64,000 nucleotides of DNA from Paracoccus xiamenensis (lineage in GTDB: Bacteria > Pseudomonadota > Alphaproteobacteria > Rhodobacterales > Rhodobacteraceae): NCBI RefSeq assembly GCF_011308835.1, contig NZ_JAAOHY010000006.1, forward strand, positions 1-64,000. The letters run 5' to 3'. Made by a program: the position numbers and the translations under genes. Below are positions 1 to 8,902 of this stretch, piece after piece. The notes under the pieces were generated by a model. It was not told where the DNA came from and made no database searches. It worked only from the letters and a program-made list of their open reading frames with translations. Every line of letters starts with the position of its first letter. The first letter of the stretch is position 1.

Positions 1-119
1 GCGCAAACTCGATGGCCAGAACCGTCTGCCGGAGATCATCCAGGGGGTTGAGTTCCGCGACGGCCTCCGCCAACTTCAAGTCGCCGCCTGATCAAGCGTC
101 ACCAACTTTCGCCCATATC
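1..119 (+). mobile_element. 3' end of an IS256/mutator-type insertion sequence (transposase tail plus probable right end)
   Basis: Frame 2 from base 2 to the TGA at 89-91 encodes a 29-residue tail (KLDGQNRLPEIIQGVEFRDG core) that fits the C-terminus of IS256/mutator transposases, which commonly end with a basic linker followed by an I-x-G-V/I-x-F-x-D-G motif. The roughly 28 bases after the stop (92-119) would then be the right terminal inverted repeat, because receptor-like coding starts immediately afterwards in another frame. The rest of the element lies outside the window, so the match of the terminal repeat and any target duplication cannot be seen. Family assignment is by motif recognition only. 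Confidence 0.6.
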
Positions 120-1397
120 TCATCCTCGTCCACGCTCGGCATGGTACGGGCAGAGGTTGATATCCTCGACAACGTGACCGCTTACGCCGCAATTGGTCTT
201 CAGGAGTTCGAGTATAATCAGAACCTCATCAGTCCAGCCTGGATTACTGGCGCTGATGGATCGTTTCAGCAGTACACAACGTGGGAGCGTCTCAGGTTTC
301 GAAGCCTGGCGGCAAATGCCGGGATCAGGGCTACGGCGACGACGGGACCGATTGATCATGCGTTGAATCTGCAGGTGTCGGGCAGTCGATTTAGCCACTT
401 TCAATCGCTCTCATATGGCCCCGACCTTGATCGTGGTACGATCTACGATCCGGTAGTCACACCGATGCCGTCCCTCACCGATCCGGGCGATCCTCTCAAG
501 GTTGTGGAAACCGAAAGCTTTAGCATCGGTATCGCCGACACAATGTCGTTCATGGACGATCGCGTCCAGTTCACGGCCGGACTGCGTTATCAGAAGGTGG
601 ATGTTGCCACCTTTGACTATGATTGGGGCAGCGCGGAAACCGCAACATACGAAAGCGACGCATGGAGTCCCGCCTTCGGACTGGTCGTGAAGCCATGGGA
701 GAATGTCTCACTTTACGCCAACTACATTCAGGGTTTGCAACCTGGAATGACTGTCAGCAGCTTCTTTGCAAACGCCGGAGAAGTGTTTCCCCCATATGTC
801 AGCAAGCAGTATGAAGCAGGCGTCAAGGTCGACTGGGGACGCGTTAGGACAACGCTCGCAGCATTCCAGATCGCTCAGCCAAACGTCCTCTACACTTACG
901 ATGCCAAAACTGACCTCTATACAGCAGCCTTGAATGGCGAGCAGCGCAATCGAGGCATCGAACTCAATGCCTACGGCGAGATAGTTGACGGTGTGCGTCT
1001 TCTAAGTGGCGTCACCTTCCTCGAAGCTGTCCAGACCAAGACTGCCGATGGAGCTTTCGACGGCAAAAGGGCGCGGGGTGCGCCTCGGGTCCGGGCCGTC
1101 GTCGGCGGCGAATGGGACACACCCTTCCTTGAAGGGCTCACCTTGAGCGGGCGCCTAACCTATACAAGCAATCAGACGGTCGACAACACGACGCCCGACT
1201 TGACGATCCCCTCATGGACGACAGTTGATCTTGGCGCGCGCTACAGCTTCGATTCTCGGTGGAGTGAGAAGCCTGTTACCGTCCGCTTCGACGTCGAAAA
1301 CGTCTTTGACAAAAGCTACTGGGTGACTGCAGATACTGGTTTCCTGCCTCTGAGCCAGCCTCGTACCTTCCGCCTTTCAACGGCGTTTAAGTTCTGA
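120..1397 (+). pseudogene. TonB-dependent siderophore receptor, 5'-truncated by the IS element
   Basis: About 425 residues of an outer-membrane TonB-dependent receptor barrel are present, ending in the typical aromatic C-terminus (AFKF). Visible family features are the LYANYIQGLQPG strand, the RNRGIEL segment, the FDVENVFDKSYW motif near the end and alternating hydrophobic barrel strands throughout. The signal peptide, TonB box and plug domain are missing: the frame runs back into the IS end at 12-119, and the first receptor-like residues appear at about base 120-150. A full FhuA/FpvA-like receptor has some 700 residues, so roughly the first 40 percent is gone. It is the first gene of an iron-uptake operon and overlaps the next gene by one base (TGATG at 1395-1399). 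Local GC is near 50 percent, well below the rest of the window. The remnant is almost certainly non-functional. Confidence 0.85.
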
Positions 1398-2554
1398 TGT
1401 TGAGGTATAGGGGGCAAATGCAGGCGCGAGCGGCCAATAGGCGCCGCTCCGCCTTCGGGTTCTTGGCCTGCAGCCGGCTCACGCTGTCAATGTGGATCAT
1501 GCTTTGGGGTGCCTGTGTCGCGCAGGCGCAGATCTTGGTAACGGACATTGCCGGGCGTCAGGTCGAGATTGCCGCGCCGCCGCAGCGCGTCATACTGTCG
1601 GCGCCATATTACTTTCCGGCGCTTGAGATCCTTCGCAGTGATGCCGCCGACCTGATCATGGGTGTCAGTGGTGCCTATGGTATGGCGGAGTTCGAGAAAA
1701 CACCTCACGTCGGATGGGTAGGGTCTTCCTTTTCCATAGAGACGTTTTTGGAGCTTGACCCTGACCTCCTGATTGCGGACGGAGCACGGACAGCGGATTG
1801 GCTGGCCGTCGAGGCTGTTCTTGAAAGGGTAGGAATACCAATAGTCTATGTCGATTTCGCCAACGATCCTGCGCGGAATACAGTTCCAAGTATCGAAATT
1901 CTCGGGCGCGTCTTTGGTGAAGAGGAGCGAGCCTCTCAATTTATAGAGTTCCACAAAAGCCATGTGGCGCGCATCACCAGCCGGATCAAAACCGGTCATC
2001 CGGTGCCGCAGAAATTGATTATGAACTTGAGAAGGGGATGGGATGGTTGCTGCGCGGCGCGGCGGGAAGGCGTCAAAGCATATCTCGATTTGGTGGGCGT
2101 GGACAACATCGCCGAAGATATACCTGGCGCGGGATCACCTGGAGCGGAGCTGAGCCTCGAGTATATCATCGCAAGCGATCCACAAATTTTTGTTGCCGTC
2201 ACCGCAACCCAAAGCCCCACATCCTTTTTTGGCACCCCGCGGAGCTTGGAGCGGGCCGTCTCGTCACTTCAGAAGCTTGCAAACGAGGAGGAATTCCAGG
2301 GGCTGGCCGCCATGCGCAGCCGGCGCGTTCATGTGGTCGACATTTCCCTCATGCGTTCGCCGTTTAACGTGCTGTTGCTGGAACTCCTCGCCAAGTGGGC
2401 TCATCCTGATCTGTTCGCCGATCTCGATCCACAAGCCACGCTGGACGAACTCAACGAGCGTTTTCTGACGACTCCGATGAAGGGACCCTTTTGGGCGAGC
2501 CTTGATCCCGCCGCAGATCGACCTGCCGGCCAACCATACGATGAGCATCCATGA
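1397..2554 (+). CDS. ABC transporter periplasmic ferric-siderophore (or cobalamin-type) binding protein
   Basis: The 385-residue product belongs to the FhuD/FepB/BtuF class III binding proteins (PF01497). It should capture a ferric siderophore in the periplasm for the adjacent FecCD permease. A basic N-terminus is followed by a hydrophobic segment (about residues 27-43) and a signal peptidase site after AQA at residue 44. The mature part starts with the usual ITDxxGRxV-like strand (VTDIAGRQVEIAAPPQRVIL split over residues 48-67). ATG 1397 overlaps the receptor stop; Met8 at 1418 is an alternative start. It is translationally coupled (ATGA) to the permease. The substrate cannot be named from the sequence; the siderophore-interacting reductase downstream makes an iron chelate most likely. 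Confidence 0.85.
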   Translation: MLRYRGQMQARAANRRRSAFGFLACSRLTLSMWIMLWGACVAQAQILVTDIAGRQVEIAAPPQRVILSAPYYFPALEILRSDAADLIMGVSGAYGMAEFEKTPHVGWVGSSFSIETFLELDPDLLIADGARTADWLAVEAVLERVGIPIVYVDFANDPARNTVPSIEILGRVFGEEERASQFIEFHKSHVARITSRIKTGHPVPQKLIMNLRRGWDGCCAARREGVKAYLDLVGVDNIAEDIPGAGSPGAELSLEYIIASDPQIFVAVTATQSPTSFFGTPRSLERAVSSLQKLANEEEFQGLAAMRSRRVHVVDISLMRSPFNVLLLELLAKWAHPDLFADLDPQATLDELNERFLTTPMKGPFWASLDPAADRPAGQPYDEHP

Positions 2555-3633
2555 CAGAAGATATTCTGAAGCCGGATGATCCGGCTCCCAACCTGAGAGC
2601 CGCCGTGCTCACGGCCTATGAACGGCACACCCTGCGCCGCGTGTTCATCGTCGCCGGGCTCGTGGCGGCGCTTGTCACATCTGTTCTTGCTGATCTGGCA
2701 ATCGGTGCTTCGAGCCTCAGCCTCGTCGACGTGGTGCGCGCGATCCTCTGGACGGATGAGACCGATTACAACACGTTGATCATCATCTGGGACGTACGCA
2801 TGCCGGCAGCGCTCATGGCTGTGCCGGTCGGCATGGCCCTGTCGCTAGCGGGCGCTGAGATGCAGACCATCCTCAACAATCCGTTGGCGAGCCCCTTCAC
2901 GCTCGGCGTTTCAGCGGCGGCGGCCTTTGGGGCGGGGCTTGCCATCGTGCTCGGGTTGGGACTTCCCGGCATTCCGACAAGCTGGCTCATCACTGTCAAC
3001 GCTTTCGCCTTTGCCTTCGGCTCGCTGCTGCTTCTGCTGAGCCTGACGCGGGTTCGGGGTGCAGGCGTCGACAGCCTTGTAATGTTCGGGATCGCGCTCG
3101 GTTTCACCTTTAGCGCTCTCCTCGGATTGCTCCAGTTTGTCGCTTCCGCCGATGCGCTGCAGCAACTTGTCTTTTGGACGATGGGAAGCCTGACGCGGGC
3201 CAGCTGGGAAGCCATTGCCATTCTTGCGGTGGTCATCCTTCTGGCGCTGCCTTTCTCGCTCGGCGCGTCGTGGAAGCTGACGGCGCTGCGCCTCGGTGAT
3301 GACAGGGCGCGCAGCTTTGGAATCGACGTGACGCGGCTGCGCTTCTTCTCGCTGCTTCGCATCAGCATTCTTGCCGCCACGTCTGTCGCCTTCGTAGGCG
3401 CGATCAGCTTCATCGGCCTGGTCGGTCCGCATATCGCCCGCCTTATTATTGGAGAGGATCACAGGTTCTTCCTTCCGGCCAGCGTTCTGACAGGGGCGGT
3501 CGTCATGTCGCTGGCCGACATCGCCAGCAAATCCATCGTGCCAGGCGTCATCGTGCCGGTTGGCATCGTTACGTCATTGGTAGGTCTGCCGGTTTTCTTC
3601 TCGCTGATCTTACGTCGTCGGGAGCGCCTCTGA
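2551..3633 (+). CDS. FecCD-family ABC transporter permease, iron-siderophore type
   Basis: The 360-residue protein has about nine to ten hydrophobic segments and the FecCD signatures: SLAGAEMQTILNNPLASP near residue 95-112 and the GAISFIGLVGPHIAR cytoplasmic-loop motif near residue 284-298 that contacts the ATPase. It forms the inner-membrane channel, probably as a homodimer since only one permease gene is present. The gene overlaps its neighbours by four bases at the start (ATGA) and one base at the end, so the four genes from 1397 form one translational unit. Confidence 0.9.
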   Translation: MTEDILKPDDPAPNLRAAVLTAYERHTLRRVFIVAGLVAALVTSVLADLAIGASSLSLVDVVRAILWTDETDYNTLIIIWDVRMPAALMAVPVGMALSLAGAEMQTILNNPLASPFTLGVSAAAAFGAGLAIVLGLGLPGIPTSWLITVNAFAFAFGSLLLLLSLTRVRGAGVDSLVMFGIALGFTFSALLGLLQFVASADALQQLVFWTMGSLTRASWEAIAILAVVILLALPFSLGASWKLTALRLGDDRARSFGIDVTRLRFFSLLRISILAATSVAFVGAISFIGLVGPHIARLIIGEDHRFFLPASVLTGAVVMSLADIASKSIVPGVIVPVGIVTSLVGLPVFFSLILRRRERL

Positions 3634-4454
3634 TGGAGGAAACCCTAGCGCTCTCCATTTCAAAACTCTCCGCCGGTTACCGCAACCGGCCGGTGTTGCA
3701 GGATCTAAATCTTGCACCGCTCGAACCGGGCAAGGTTACGGCACTGGTTGGCCCTAATGCGGCAGGCAAATCCACCCTGCTACGTGCCTTGGCTGGGCTG
3801 GTGCCTGCAACGGGATCTATCCGGCTAGGCGATATCGATCTCAACACGCTCGCTCTCACCGATCGGGCGCAGCGAGTTGCGTTTATGCCGCAGTCGCTAC
3901 CGCAGAACGCCGAACTATCGGTACTTGAGGGCGTGATCGGCGCACTGAAAGCCTCACCGGTGGGCCATATCGAGGGCAGCGGCCCGCAGGCACGCCACCG
4001 CGCCATCGATGTACTCGACAGCCTTGGCATCCTCGACTTGGCGATGGAAGGCATCGGCCGCCTCTCCGGCGGCCAGCGACAACTCGCCAGCCTCGCTCAG
4101 GCGATAGCACGAGCGCCCCATCTCCTCCTGCTTGACGAGCCGACCAGTGCGCTCGATCTCCGCCACCAGCTCGACGTTATGATGGTCGTGCAAGCGCTTG
4201 CCCGCGAAGGCCGGATCGTCGTCGTCGTACTCCACGACCTGACATTGGCCGCGACATGGGCTGATCATCTCGTCGTCCTGCATAATGGCGCGGTCGCGGC
4301 CCAGGGGGCGCCGCAGACTGCCCTTTCTCCATCCGTCCTCGCAGCCGTCTACGGCGTCGAGGCCCGCGTAGAACGCTGCTCAAGAGGCCGCGTGCACGTC
4401 ATGGTGGACGGCCCAGTACCCGACGCAATCCAAAACAAAGGTCGCTCCACATGA
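3633..4454 (+). CDS. ABC transporter ATP-binding protein for iron-siderophore uptake
   Basis: The 273-residue ATPase carries Walker A GPNAAGKST (residues 40-48), signature LSGGQRQ (144-150), Walker B LLLLDEPTSALD (164-175) and the H-loop histidine in VVVLHDLTLA near residue 200. It is the FepC/FhuC type that energises FecCD permeases. Its start overlaps the permease stop by one base and its end overlaps the reductase gene by four bases. All catalytic motifs look intact, so the transport part of the island may still work if another receptor supplies the substrate. Confidence 0.9.
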   Translation: MEETLALSISKLSAGYRNRPVLQDLNLAPLEPGKVTALVGPNAAGKSTLLRALAGLVPATGSIRLGDIDLNTLALTDRAQRVAFMPQSLPQNAELSVLEGVIGALKASPVGHIEGSGPQARHRAIDVLDSLGILDLAMEGIGRLSGGQRQLASLAQAIARAPHLLLLDEPTSALDLRHQLDVMMVVQALAREGRIVVVVLHDLTLAATWADHLVVLHNGAVAAQGAPQTALSPSVLAAVYGVEARVERCSRGRVHVMVDGPVPDAIQNKGRST

Positions 4455-5548
4455 CGACACTTTTCACAGAAGCATGTTTCGAGGTTGCGGGCGTGCAATC
4501 AATCGTCGACGAGGTTTGTGAACATCTTCGTTCGCATGGTGTCGTCGTTGCCGGAGCAGACCAACACAAAGTACTGACGTTCGATGACGGTAGAGGCGAG
4601 ATCGCCATAAATGCTGATCGCGCGACGATGAAAGTTGAAGCGCAAACCCTGACAGGCATAGAGATTGTCAGGGAAGAACTCACCTCGCAACTGATCGAAT
4701 ATCACCCACAGCTAGCAGACAGGATCATCTGGTCCGGAGATGGCTGCGAACAGCGCTATCCCGCCTGGTTTTGCTTGCTGACTGTCGCCGACACCTTCCG
4801 CGTGACGCCTCATGTGCAGAGGGTTCGGTTTCATGGGTCCGACCTCGGCCGTTATTCCGGATTCGCCGACATCCATATGAGACTGATGTTTCCGCGGCCC
4901 GAGGATCGCAACCCGCAGTGGCCGCATGTCAAACCGAACGGGACTATTTCGTATGCTCCTCGCGACGTGCTGGCTATCCGCGAGTATACCTATCGCCACG
5001 TCGATGTCGCTGCCGGCACGCTGGACATCGATTTCGTGCTTCACGAAGAGGCCGGCCCTGGCTCTGCATTCGCAGCCCGCGCAAAGCCGGGCGATGTCAT
5101 CGGCATGAGTGGCCCAGGTGGCTATTCTGCGCCTCTGGATCGGGACTGGTATATCCTTGCGGGCGATGAGACGGCGATTCCTGCCATCGCCGGTATTCTG
5201 GAAACCCTTCCCGCCGCAGCGCGCGGCATTGCTTTTATTGAGGTGGCGGATGCTACCGAAGAACAATCGCTCGATACGAAGACAGGTATCACAATCCGCT
5301 GGCTGCATCGCAATGGCGCCGCTCCTGGCACGACGAAGCTGTTACCGGATGCGGTGCGCGCCGTCGAATTCCCATCAGACGGATCGTCGGTATTCGCATG
5401 GGCAGGATGCGAATTCTCCGCCTTCAAGGAGATCCGCTCTTACATGCGCAAGGAGCGTGGGCTGAAAAAGGGGGAAAGTCTCATCGTCTCCTACTGGCGT
5501 AGAGGCAAGAGTGAGGATGAAGTGAGAGGAACGCCAGACGATGGCTGA
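4451..5548 (+). CDS. Siderophore-interacting protein with N-terminal DUF2218 domain (ferric-siderophore reductase)
   Basis: The 365-residue cytoplasmic protein combines a DUF2218-like domain (about residues 1-95), an FAD-binding_9 domain (about 105-230) and a SIP C-terminal NAD(P)H domain (about 235-355, ending with the YMRKERGLKKGESLIVSYWR helix-strand). ViuB/YqjH relatives release iron from imported siderophores by reducing it with NAD(P)H. DUF2218 fusions to this family are known in proteobacteria. ATGA overlap couples it to the ATPase. This is the last gene of the module; the sequence changes character within about 30 bases of its stop codon. Confidence 0.87.
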   Translation: MTTLFTEACFEVAGVQSIVDEVCEHLRSHGVVVAGADQHKVLTFDDGRGEIAINADRATMKVEAQTLTGIEIVREELTSQLIEYHPQLADRIIWSGDGCEQRYPAWFCLLTVADTFRVTPHVQRVRFHGSDLGRYSGFADIHMRLMFPRPEDRNPQWPHVKPNGTISYAPRDVLAIREYTYRHVDVAAGTLDIDFVLHEEAGPGSAFAARAKPGDVIGMSGPGGYSAPLDRDWYILAGDETAIPAIAGILETLPAAARGIAFIEVADATEEQSLDTKTGITIRWLHRNGAAPGTTKLLPDAVRAVEFPSDGSSVFAWAGCEFSAFKEIRSYMRKERGLKKGESLIVSYWRRGKSEDEVRGTPDDG

Positions 5549-5574
5549 GCTCCTGCAGCGCTTCGCCGTTTATG

Positions 5575-5826
5575 AGCGCCCGCATGCATGCCGGGGAAGT
5601 TCATTGGCGTCAAAGTGTAACCCGGAACCAGCAGATGAGCCGAGACGCGGCCGTCAGTTGCGTTGCGCAAGTCGTGCTCCAACTGCTCGGTCAGCGCCTT
5701 GATGCCCGCGTTTGCGACCGAGTAGGCGGCATTGCCGGGCGGGTTGGTGATGCCCTTTTTCGAGCCGAGATAGACGATGGCCGCAGGCTGGTCGCTGGCG
5801 ATCATGCCCAGGAGGAACCCAATCAC
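5575..5826 (-). pseudogene. Internal fragment of a short-chain dehydrogenase/reductase
   Basis: Read on the minus strand from just after the ligase stop, the frame gives strand beta-5 (AAIVYLGSKKG), the catalytic Y-x-x-x-K region in altered form (YSVANAG, Lys replaced by Asn) and the PGYTLTPMNFPGMHAG segment that follows the active site in this family. The Rossmann N-terminus (about 130 residues) is absent because the ligase gene ends here, and homology stops near base 5575 close to the iron module. What follows to 5491 is an unrelated tail. A family member normally has about 250 residues, so this is a relic cut on both sides. Confidence 0.75.
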
Positions 5827-7154
5827 ACCGTATCGAGGTATAGCTCGATCGTTTCCTCATCTGTCAGCTCGGCCATGTAATGCAGTTCCTGCCGCTTGGT
5901 CATGACGAAGTTGTCGATCAGGTGCTGCGAGAAGATGCGCTTCATCTCGGGGCAGTTGGCGAAGGTGTCGATTGCCTCGGCCCAGCTGCCGGGAAGCTGA
6001 TCCAGCTTTTTGTCATAGGCGTTGCCCTCGAACGGGGGCGGAGTGTCCAGCTTGTCCTCGATCCCGTTTAACGCCGCGCCAAGGATGGCGGCGATCATCA
6101 GGTAAGGGTTCACGTCGCCGCCTGCCACGCGGTGCTCGATCCGCCGCGCTGCGTTGGGCGAGGCGGGGATGCGGATCGCGGCGGTGCGGTTTTCGTAGGC
6201 CCAGCCGATGCCGGTGGGGGCGTGGGCGTTCGGCACCAGCCGGTCATAGCTGTTCTCATGCGGCGCGAAGATCAGGGTAGAGCCGGGCATCGCCCGCAAC
6301 AGCCCGCCCACCGCGTGACGCAGTATATCCGAACCCTTTTCGGTGCCGTCGTCGAAGATGTTCTTGCCTGCGGCATCGAGGATCGAGAAATGCATGTGCA
6401 GACCCGACCCAGACCAGACGTCGTAAGGCTTGGCCATGAAGCTGGCGGCAAATCCGAACTCGCGCGCCACGCCCTTGGTCATCATCTTGAACAGCCAGGC
6501 ATCGTCCGCCGCCTTCAGCGGGTCGGGCTGGTGCATCATGTTGATCTCGAACTGACCGAGCGCGGCTTCGGAAATCGCGGTATCGGCCGGAATGTCCATC
6601 AGCTCGCAAGCGTCATACAGTCGGGTGAAGAAGCGATCGAAGGCATCCAGCGCCCGCAGGCTGAGCGTTTCGGCCCCGGTCCTGCGCTTGCCAGAGCGTG
6701 GGCTGCGCGGGACCCGCAAGGTGTTGCCGGAATCGTCGATGACGAAGAATTCCATCTCGGTCGCGACTACCGGCGTCAGACCGGCAGCCTTATAGCGGTC
6801 GACGACGCGCGCCAGCGCCTGACGGGGATCGCCGTCATAGGGGCGCCCATCAGGGTGGAACATCCACAAGGGAAGCAGCGCCGAGGGCGCGTCAAGCCAT
6901 GGCATTGGCATGAAGCCGCGTTCCGTGGGCAGCAGCAGCGCGTCGGGATCGCCCGATTCAAAAACCAGCGGCGAATTTTCGATATCCTCGCCCCAGATGT
7001 CCATGTTCAGCACGGAATAGGGGAACTTGGTCCCTTCAGTCAGCAGCTTGCCGGCGAAGCGGGCAGGGACACGCTTACCGCGTGGCACGCCGTTCAGATC
7101 GGCTGCGGCCACGCGAATCGTGCGCACTTCGGGATGTTCGGCTAGCCAGTCCAT
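5823..7154 (-). CDS. Glutamine synthetase family ligase (gamma-glutamylamine synthetase-like)
   Basis: The 443-residue protein has the glutamine synthetase catalytic fold: EMEFFVID glutamate/metal strand, GQFEINMMH metal-binding strand, KPYDVWSGSGLHMHFS nucleotide/metal segment, ENSYDRL and NRTAAIRIP arginine motif, and the RRIEHRVAGGDVNPYL stretch. The short N-terminal domain resembles PuuA/GlnA3-type enzymes that join glutamate to polyamines or other amines. It is the last gene of a minus-strand operon whose first genes encode an amino acid/polyamine-type ABC transporter, three bases downstream of the permease. A second paralogous ligase is encoded divergently at 11894. Substrate is inferred from context, not read from the sequence. 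Confidence 0.88.
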   Translation of the reverse strand: MDWLAEHPEVRTIRVAAADLNGVPRGKRVPARFAGKLLTEGTKFPYSVLNMDIWGEDIENSPLVFESGDPDALLLPTERGFMPMPWLDAPSALLPLWMFHPDGRPYDGDPRQALARVVDRYKAAGLTPVVATEMEFFVIDDSGNTLRVPRSPRSGKRRTGAETLSLRALDAFDRFFTRLYDACELMDIPADTAISEAALGQFEINMMHQPDPLKAADDAWLFKMMTKGVAREFGFAASFMAKPYDVWSGSGLHMHFSILDAAGKNIFDDGTEKGSDILRHAVGGLLRAMPGSTLIFAPHENSYDRLVPNAHAPTGIGWAYENRTAAIRIPASPNAARRIEHRVAGGDVNPYLMIAAILGAALNGIEDKLDTPPPFEGNAYDKKLDQLPGSWAEAIDTFANCPEMKRIFSQHLIDNFVMTKRQELHYMAELTDEETIELYLDTV

Positions 7155-7157
7155 AAG

Positions 7158-7982
7158 TCACCTGATCAGTTGCGGCCGATAGCGAACCCGCCGCGCGGCC
7201 CCCGGAAGGTGACGGTTCAGCCGCCGATTGACCAGACCGAAAAGCGACGTCAGCAACAGGGTCAACAGGATGAAATAGACCGCAACGATCGGATAGGCGA
7301 CAAAGGGGTTGAAAGTCTTGTCGGCAAAGTAATTCCCGTAATACAGCGCGTCACCCTGCTGGGCGAAGGCCGGGAAGCTGGCGAAGAATACCAGCGTCGT
7401 GGCGTGAAACAGGAAAATCGCCTCGTTCGTGTAAGAGGGCCAAGCCAGGCGCATCATCGTCGGCCACACCACCCGGCGGAATTTCTTCCAGCCGGTCAGG
7501 CCATAGGCATCAGCGGCCTCCAGATCGCCCTTCGGCACGGTTTGCAGCGCGCCGTAGAAGATCTCGGCCGAATAGGCGGTGGTGTTCAGGATCAGCACGA
7601 TCAGCGCCCCGGCCCAGGCCTTGGTCAGCCAGCTGGTGGCGATGGTGATGCCGAAGATCTCTATCCCGGAACGGGGCAGCAGGACGAACAGCTGATAGGC
7701 CAGGAAGAACTGAATGAACAGCGGGCTGCCGCGGAACACGAAGATGAACCATTCGGCCGGCTTGCGGATCCAGGCGCTGTCCGACGCCTTGGCCATCGCC
7801 AGCGCATTGGCCAGGAAAAAGCCGAACAGCAGCGCGAAAAAGCCGAAATAAAGGTTCCAGATCAGGCCGGACCCGATCAGCGTGACCTGCGTGCAGAAGT
7901 CGAATTCAGTCCGTGGTAGAAGCTTCTCGCCGATGCCGATAGAACGCAGACCGTAGTCGAGGATGGTTTGACCGCAGCTCAT
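7158..7982 (-). CDS. ABC transporter permease, polar amino acid type (HisM/ArtM-like)
   Basis: The 274-residue membrane protein has about five to six hydrophobic segments and the binding-protein-dependent transport inner-membrane signature (YGALQTVPKGDLEAADAYGL, residues about 150-169), which is characteristic of HAAT-family permeases. The RGSPLFIQ motif (around residue 95) is also typical. Its start overlaps the preceding permease by four bases (ATGA on the minus strand), so the two form a heterodimeric channel. The gene lies between the first permease and the ligase. Confidence 0.9.
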   Translation of the reverse strand: MSCGQTILDYGLRSIGIGEKLLPRTEFDFCTQVTLIGSGLIWNLYFGFFALLFGFFLANALAMAKASDSAWIRKPAEWFIFVFRGSPLFIQFFLAYQLFVLLPRSGIEIFGITIATSWLTKAWAGALIVLILNTTAYSAEIFYGALQTVPKGDLEAADAYGLTGWKKFRRVVWPTMMRLAWPSYTNEAIFLFHATTLVFFASFPAFAQQGDALYYGNYFADKTFNPFVAYPIVAVYFILLTLLLTSLFGLVNRRLNRHLPGAARRVRYRPQLIR

Positions 7983-8857
7983 GCGCCCGCCTTTCGCATG
8001 GCTTCGCCCGCCATCGTGGCCTGCCCCAACGACAGGCGGCGGGAGATGCGCCGCAGCACCCGTTCAGAAATCGCCGTCATCAGCAGGTAGAAGATCAGAA
8101 TTGCCAGGAAGTAATACAGCCGCCAGTCCGGGTGCGGATAGGCGAAGGCTTGCGTCTTCGATGCGCCCAACTGGCGGGCCCAATAAACGATGTCCTCAAT
8201 CCCCAGCAGGAACAGCAGCGGCGTCGCCTTGATGAGGATCATCCACAGGTTCGACAGGCCGGGCACTGCATAGACCCACATCTGCGGGATCAGGATCCGA
8301 CGGTTCATCTGGCGACGCGTCATGCCGTAGGCCTCGGCTGTTTCCAGCTGCGCACGCGGCACGGAATTCATCGCGCCATACAGCACATTGGCCGCGAAGG
8401 CGCCGAAGACGACGGAAAAGGCCAGAACGGCGAGGAACATGCCGTAGCTGTCATGGACCCATTCCGGGCTGGTCGCGCGCGGCAGCTTGGCGGCGGCGCA
8501 GACCACGAAATCACTGCCCTGCCGGACCGGGACCGAGGTGTCGCAATACACGCGTGATCGCAGGTATTCGAACAGCTGATCAAGCGCGATCGGCACGAAC
8601 ATGAAGAAGACGATGTCGGGCACGCCGCGCACCATCGAGGTATATATCTTGCCGAACCAGCGCAGCGGCGCCACATGTGAACGCGCCGCCAGCGCCCCGC
8701 CAAAGCCGAACAAAAGCGCGATCGGGGCGGTGATTGCCAGCAACAGCAACACCGTGCCGAAGCTGGCATAGAACTGCATATGAGTGCCGGACGTCAGATA
8801 GCATGACAGCCAGGTCAGACCTTCCAGCGATTTCGGATCGGCGCAATATTCGAACAT
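7979..8857 (-). CDS. ABC transporter permease, polar amino acid type (HisQ/ArtQ-like)
   Basis: The 292-residue partner permease shows the MVRGVPDIVFFMF motif and the NVLYGAMNSVPRAQLETAEA loop of the HAAT family. A periplasmic insertion (about residues 95-140, containing two cysteines, YCDT and VCAA) is larger than in the partner. A strong GC hairpin separates it from the binding-protein gene, which would lower expression relative to that gene. It is translationally coupled to the second permease. Confidence 0.9.
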   Translation of the reverse strand: MFEYCADPKSLEGLTWLSCYLTSGTHMQFYASFGTVLLLLAITAPIALLFGFGGALAARSHVAPLRWFGKIYTSMVRGVPDIVFFMFVPIALDQLFEYLRSRVYCDTSVPVRQGSDFVVCAAAKLPRATSPEWVHDSYGMFLAVLAFSVVFGAFAANVLYGAMNSVPRAQLETAEAYGMTRRQMNRRILIPQMWVYAVPGLSNLWMILIKATPLLFLLGIEDIVYWARQLGASKTQAFAYPHPDWRLYYFLAILIFYLLMTAISERVLRRISRRLSLGQATMAGEAMRKAGA

Positions 8858-8866
8858 CTCAAGCGT

Positions 8867-8894
8867 GCCCCGCCGCCATTTCCGGCGGCGGGGC
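8867..8894 (-). terminator. GC-rich hairpin between binding-protein and permease genes (attenuator-type)
   Basis: An 11-base perfect stem, GCCCCGCCGCC (8867-8877) paired with GGCGGCGGGGC (8884-8894), with a six-base loop lies between the binding-protein stop and the permease start. No T-tract follows on the minus strand. Such hairpins in ABC transporter operons usually protect the upstream binding-protein mRNA and lower read-through into permease genes; that role is inferred. Confidence 0.7.
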
Positions 8895-8902
8895 CACTGT
8901 CC

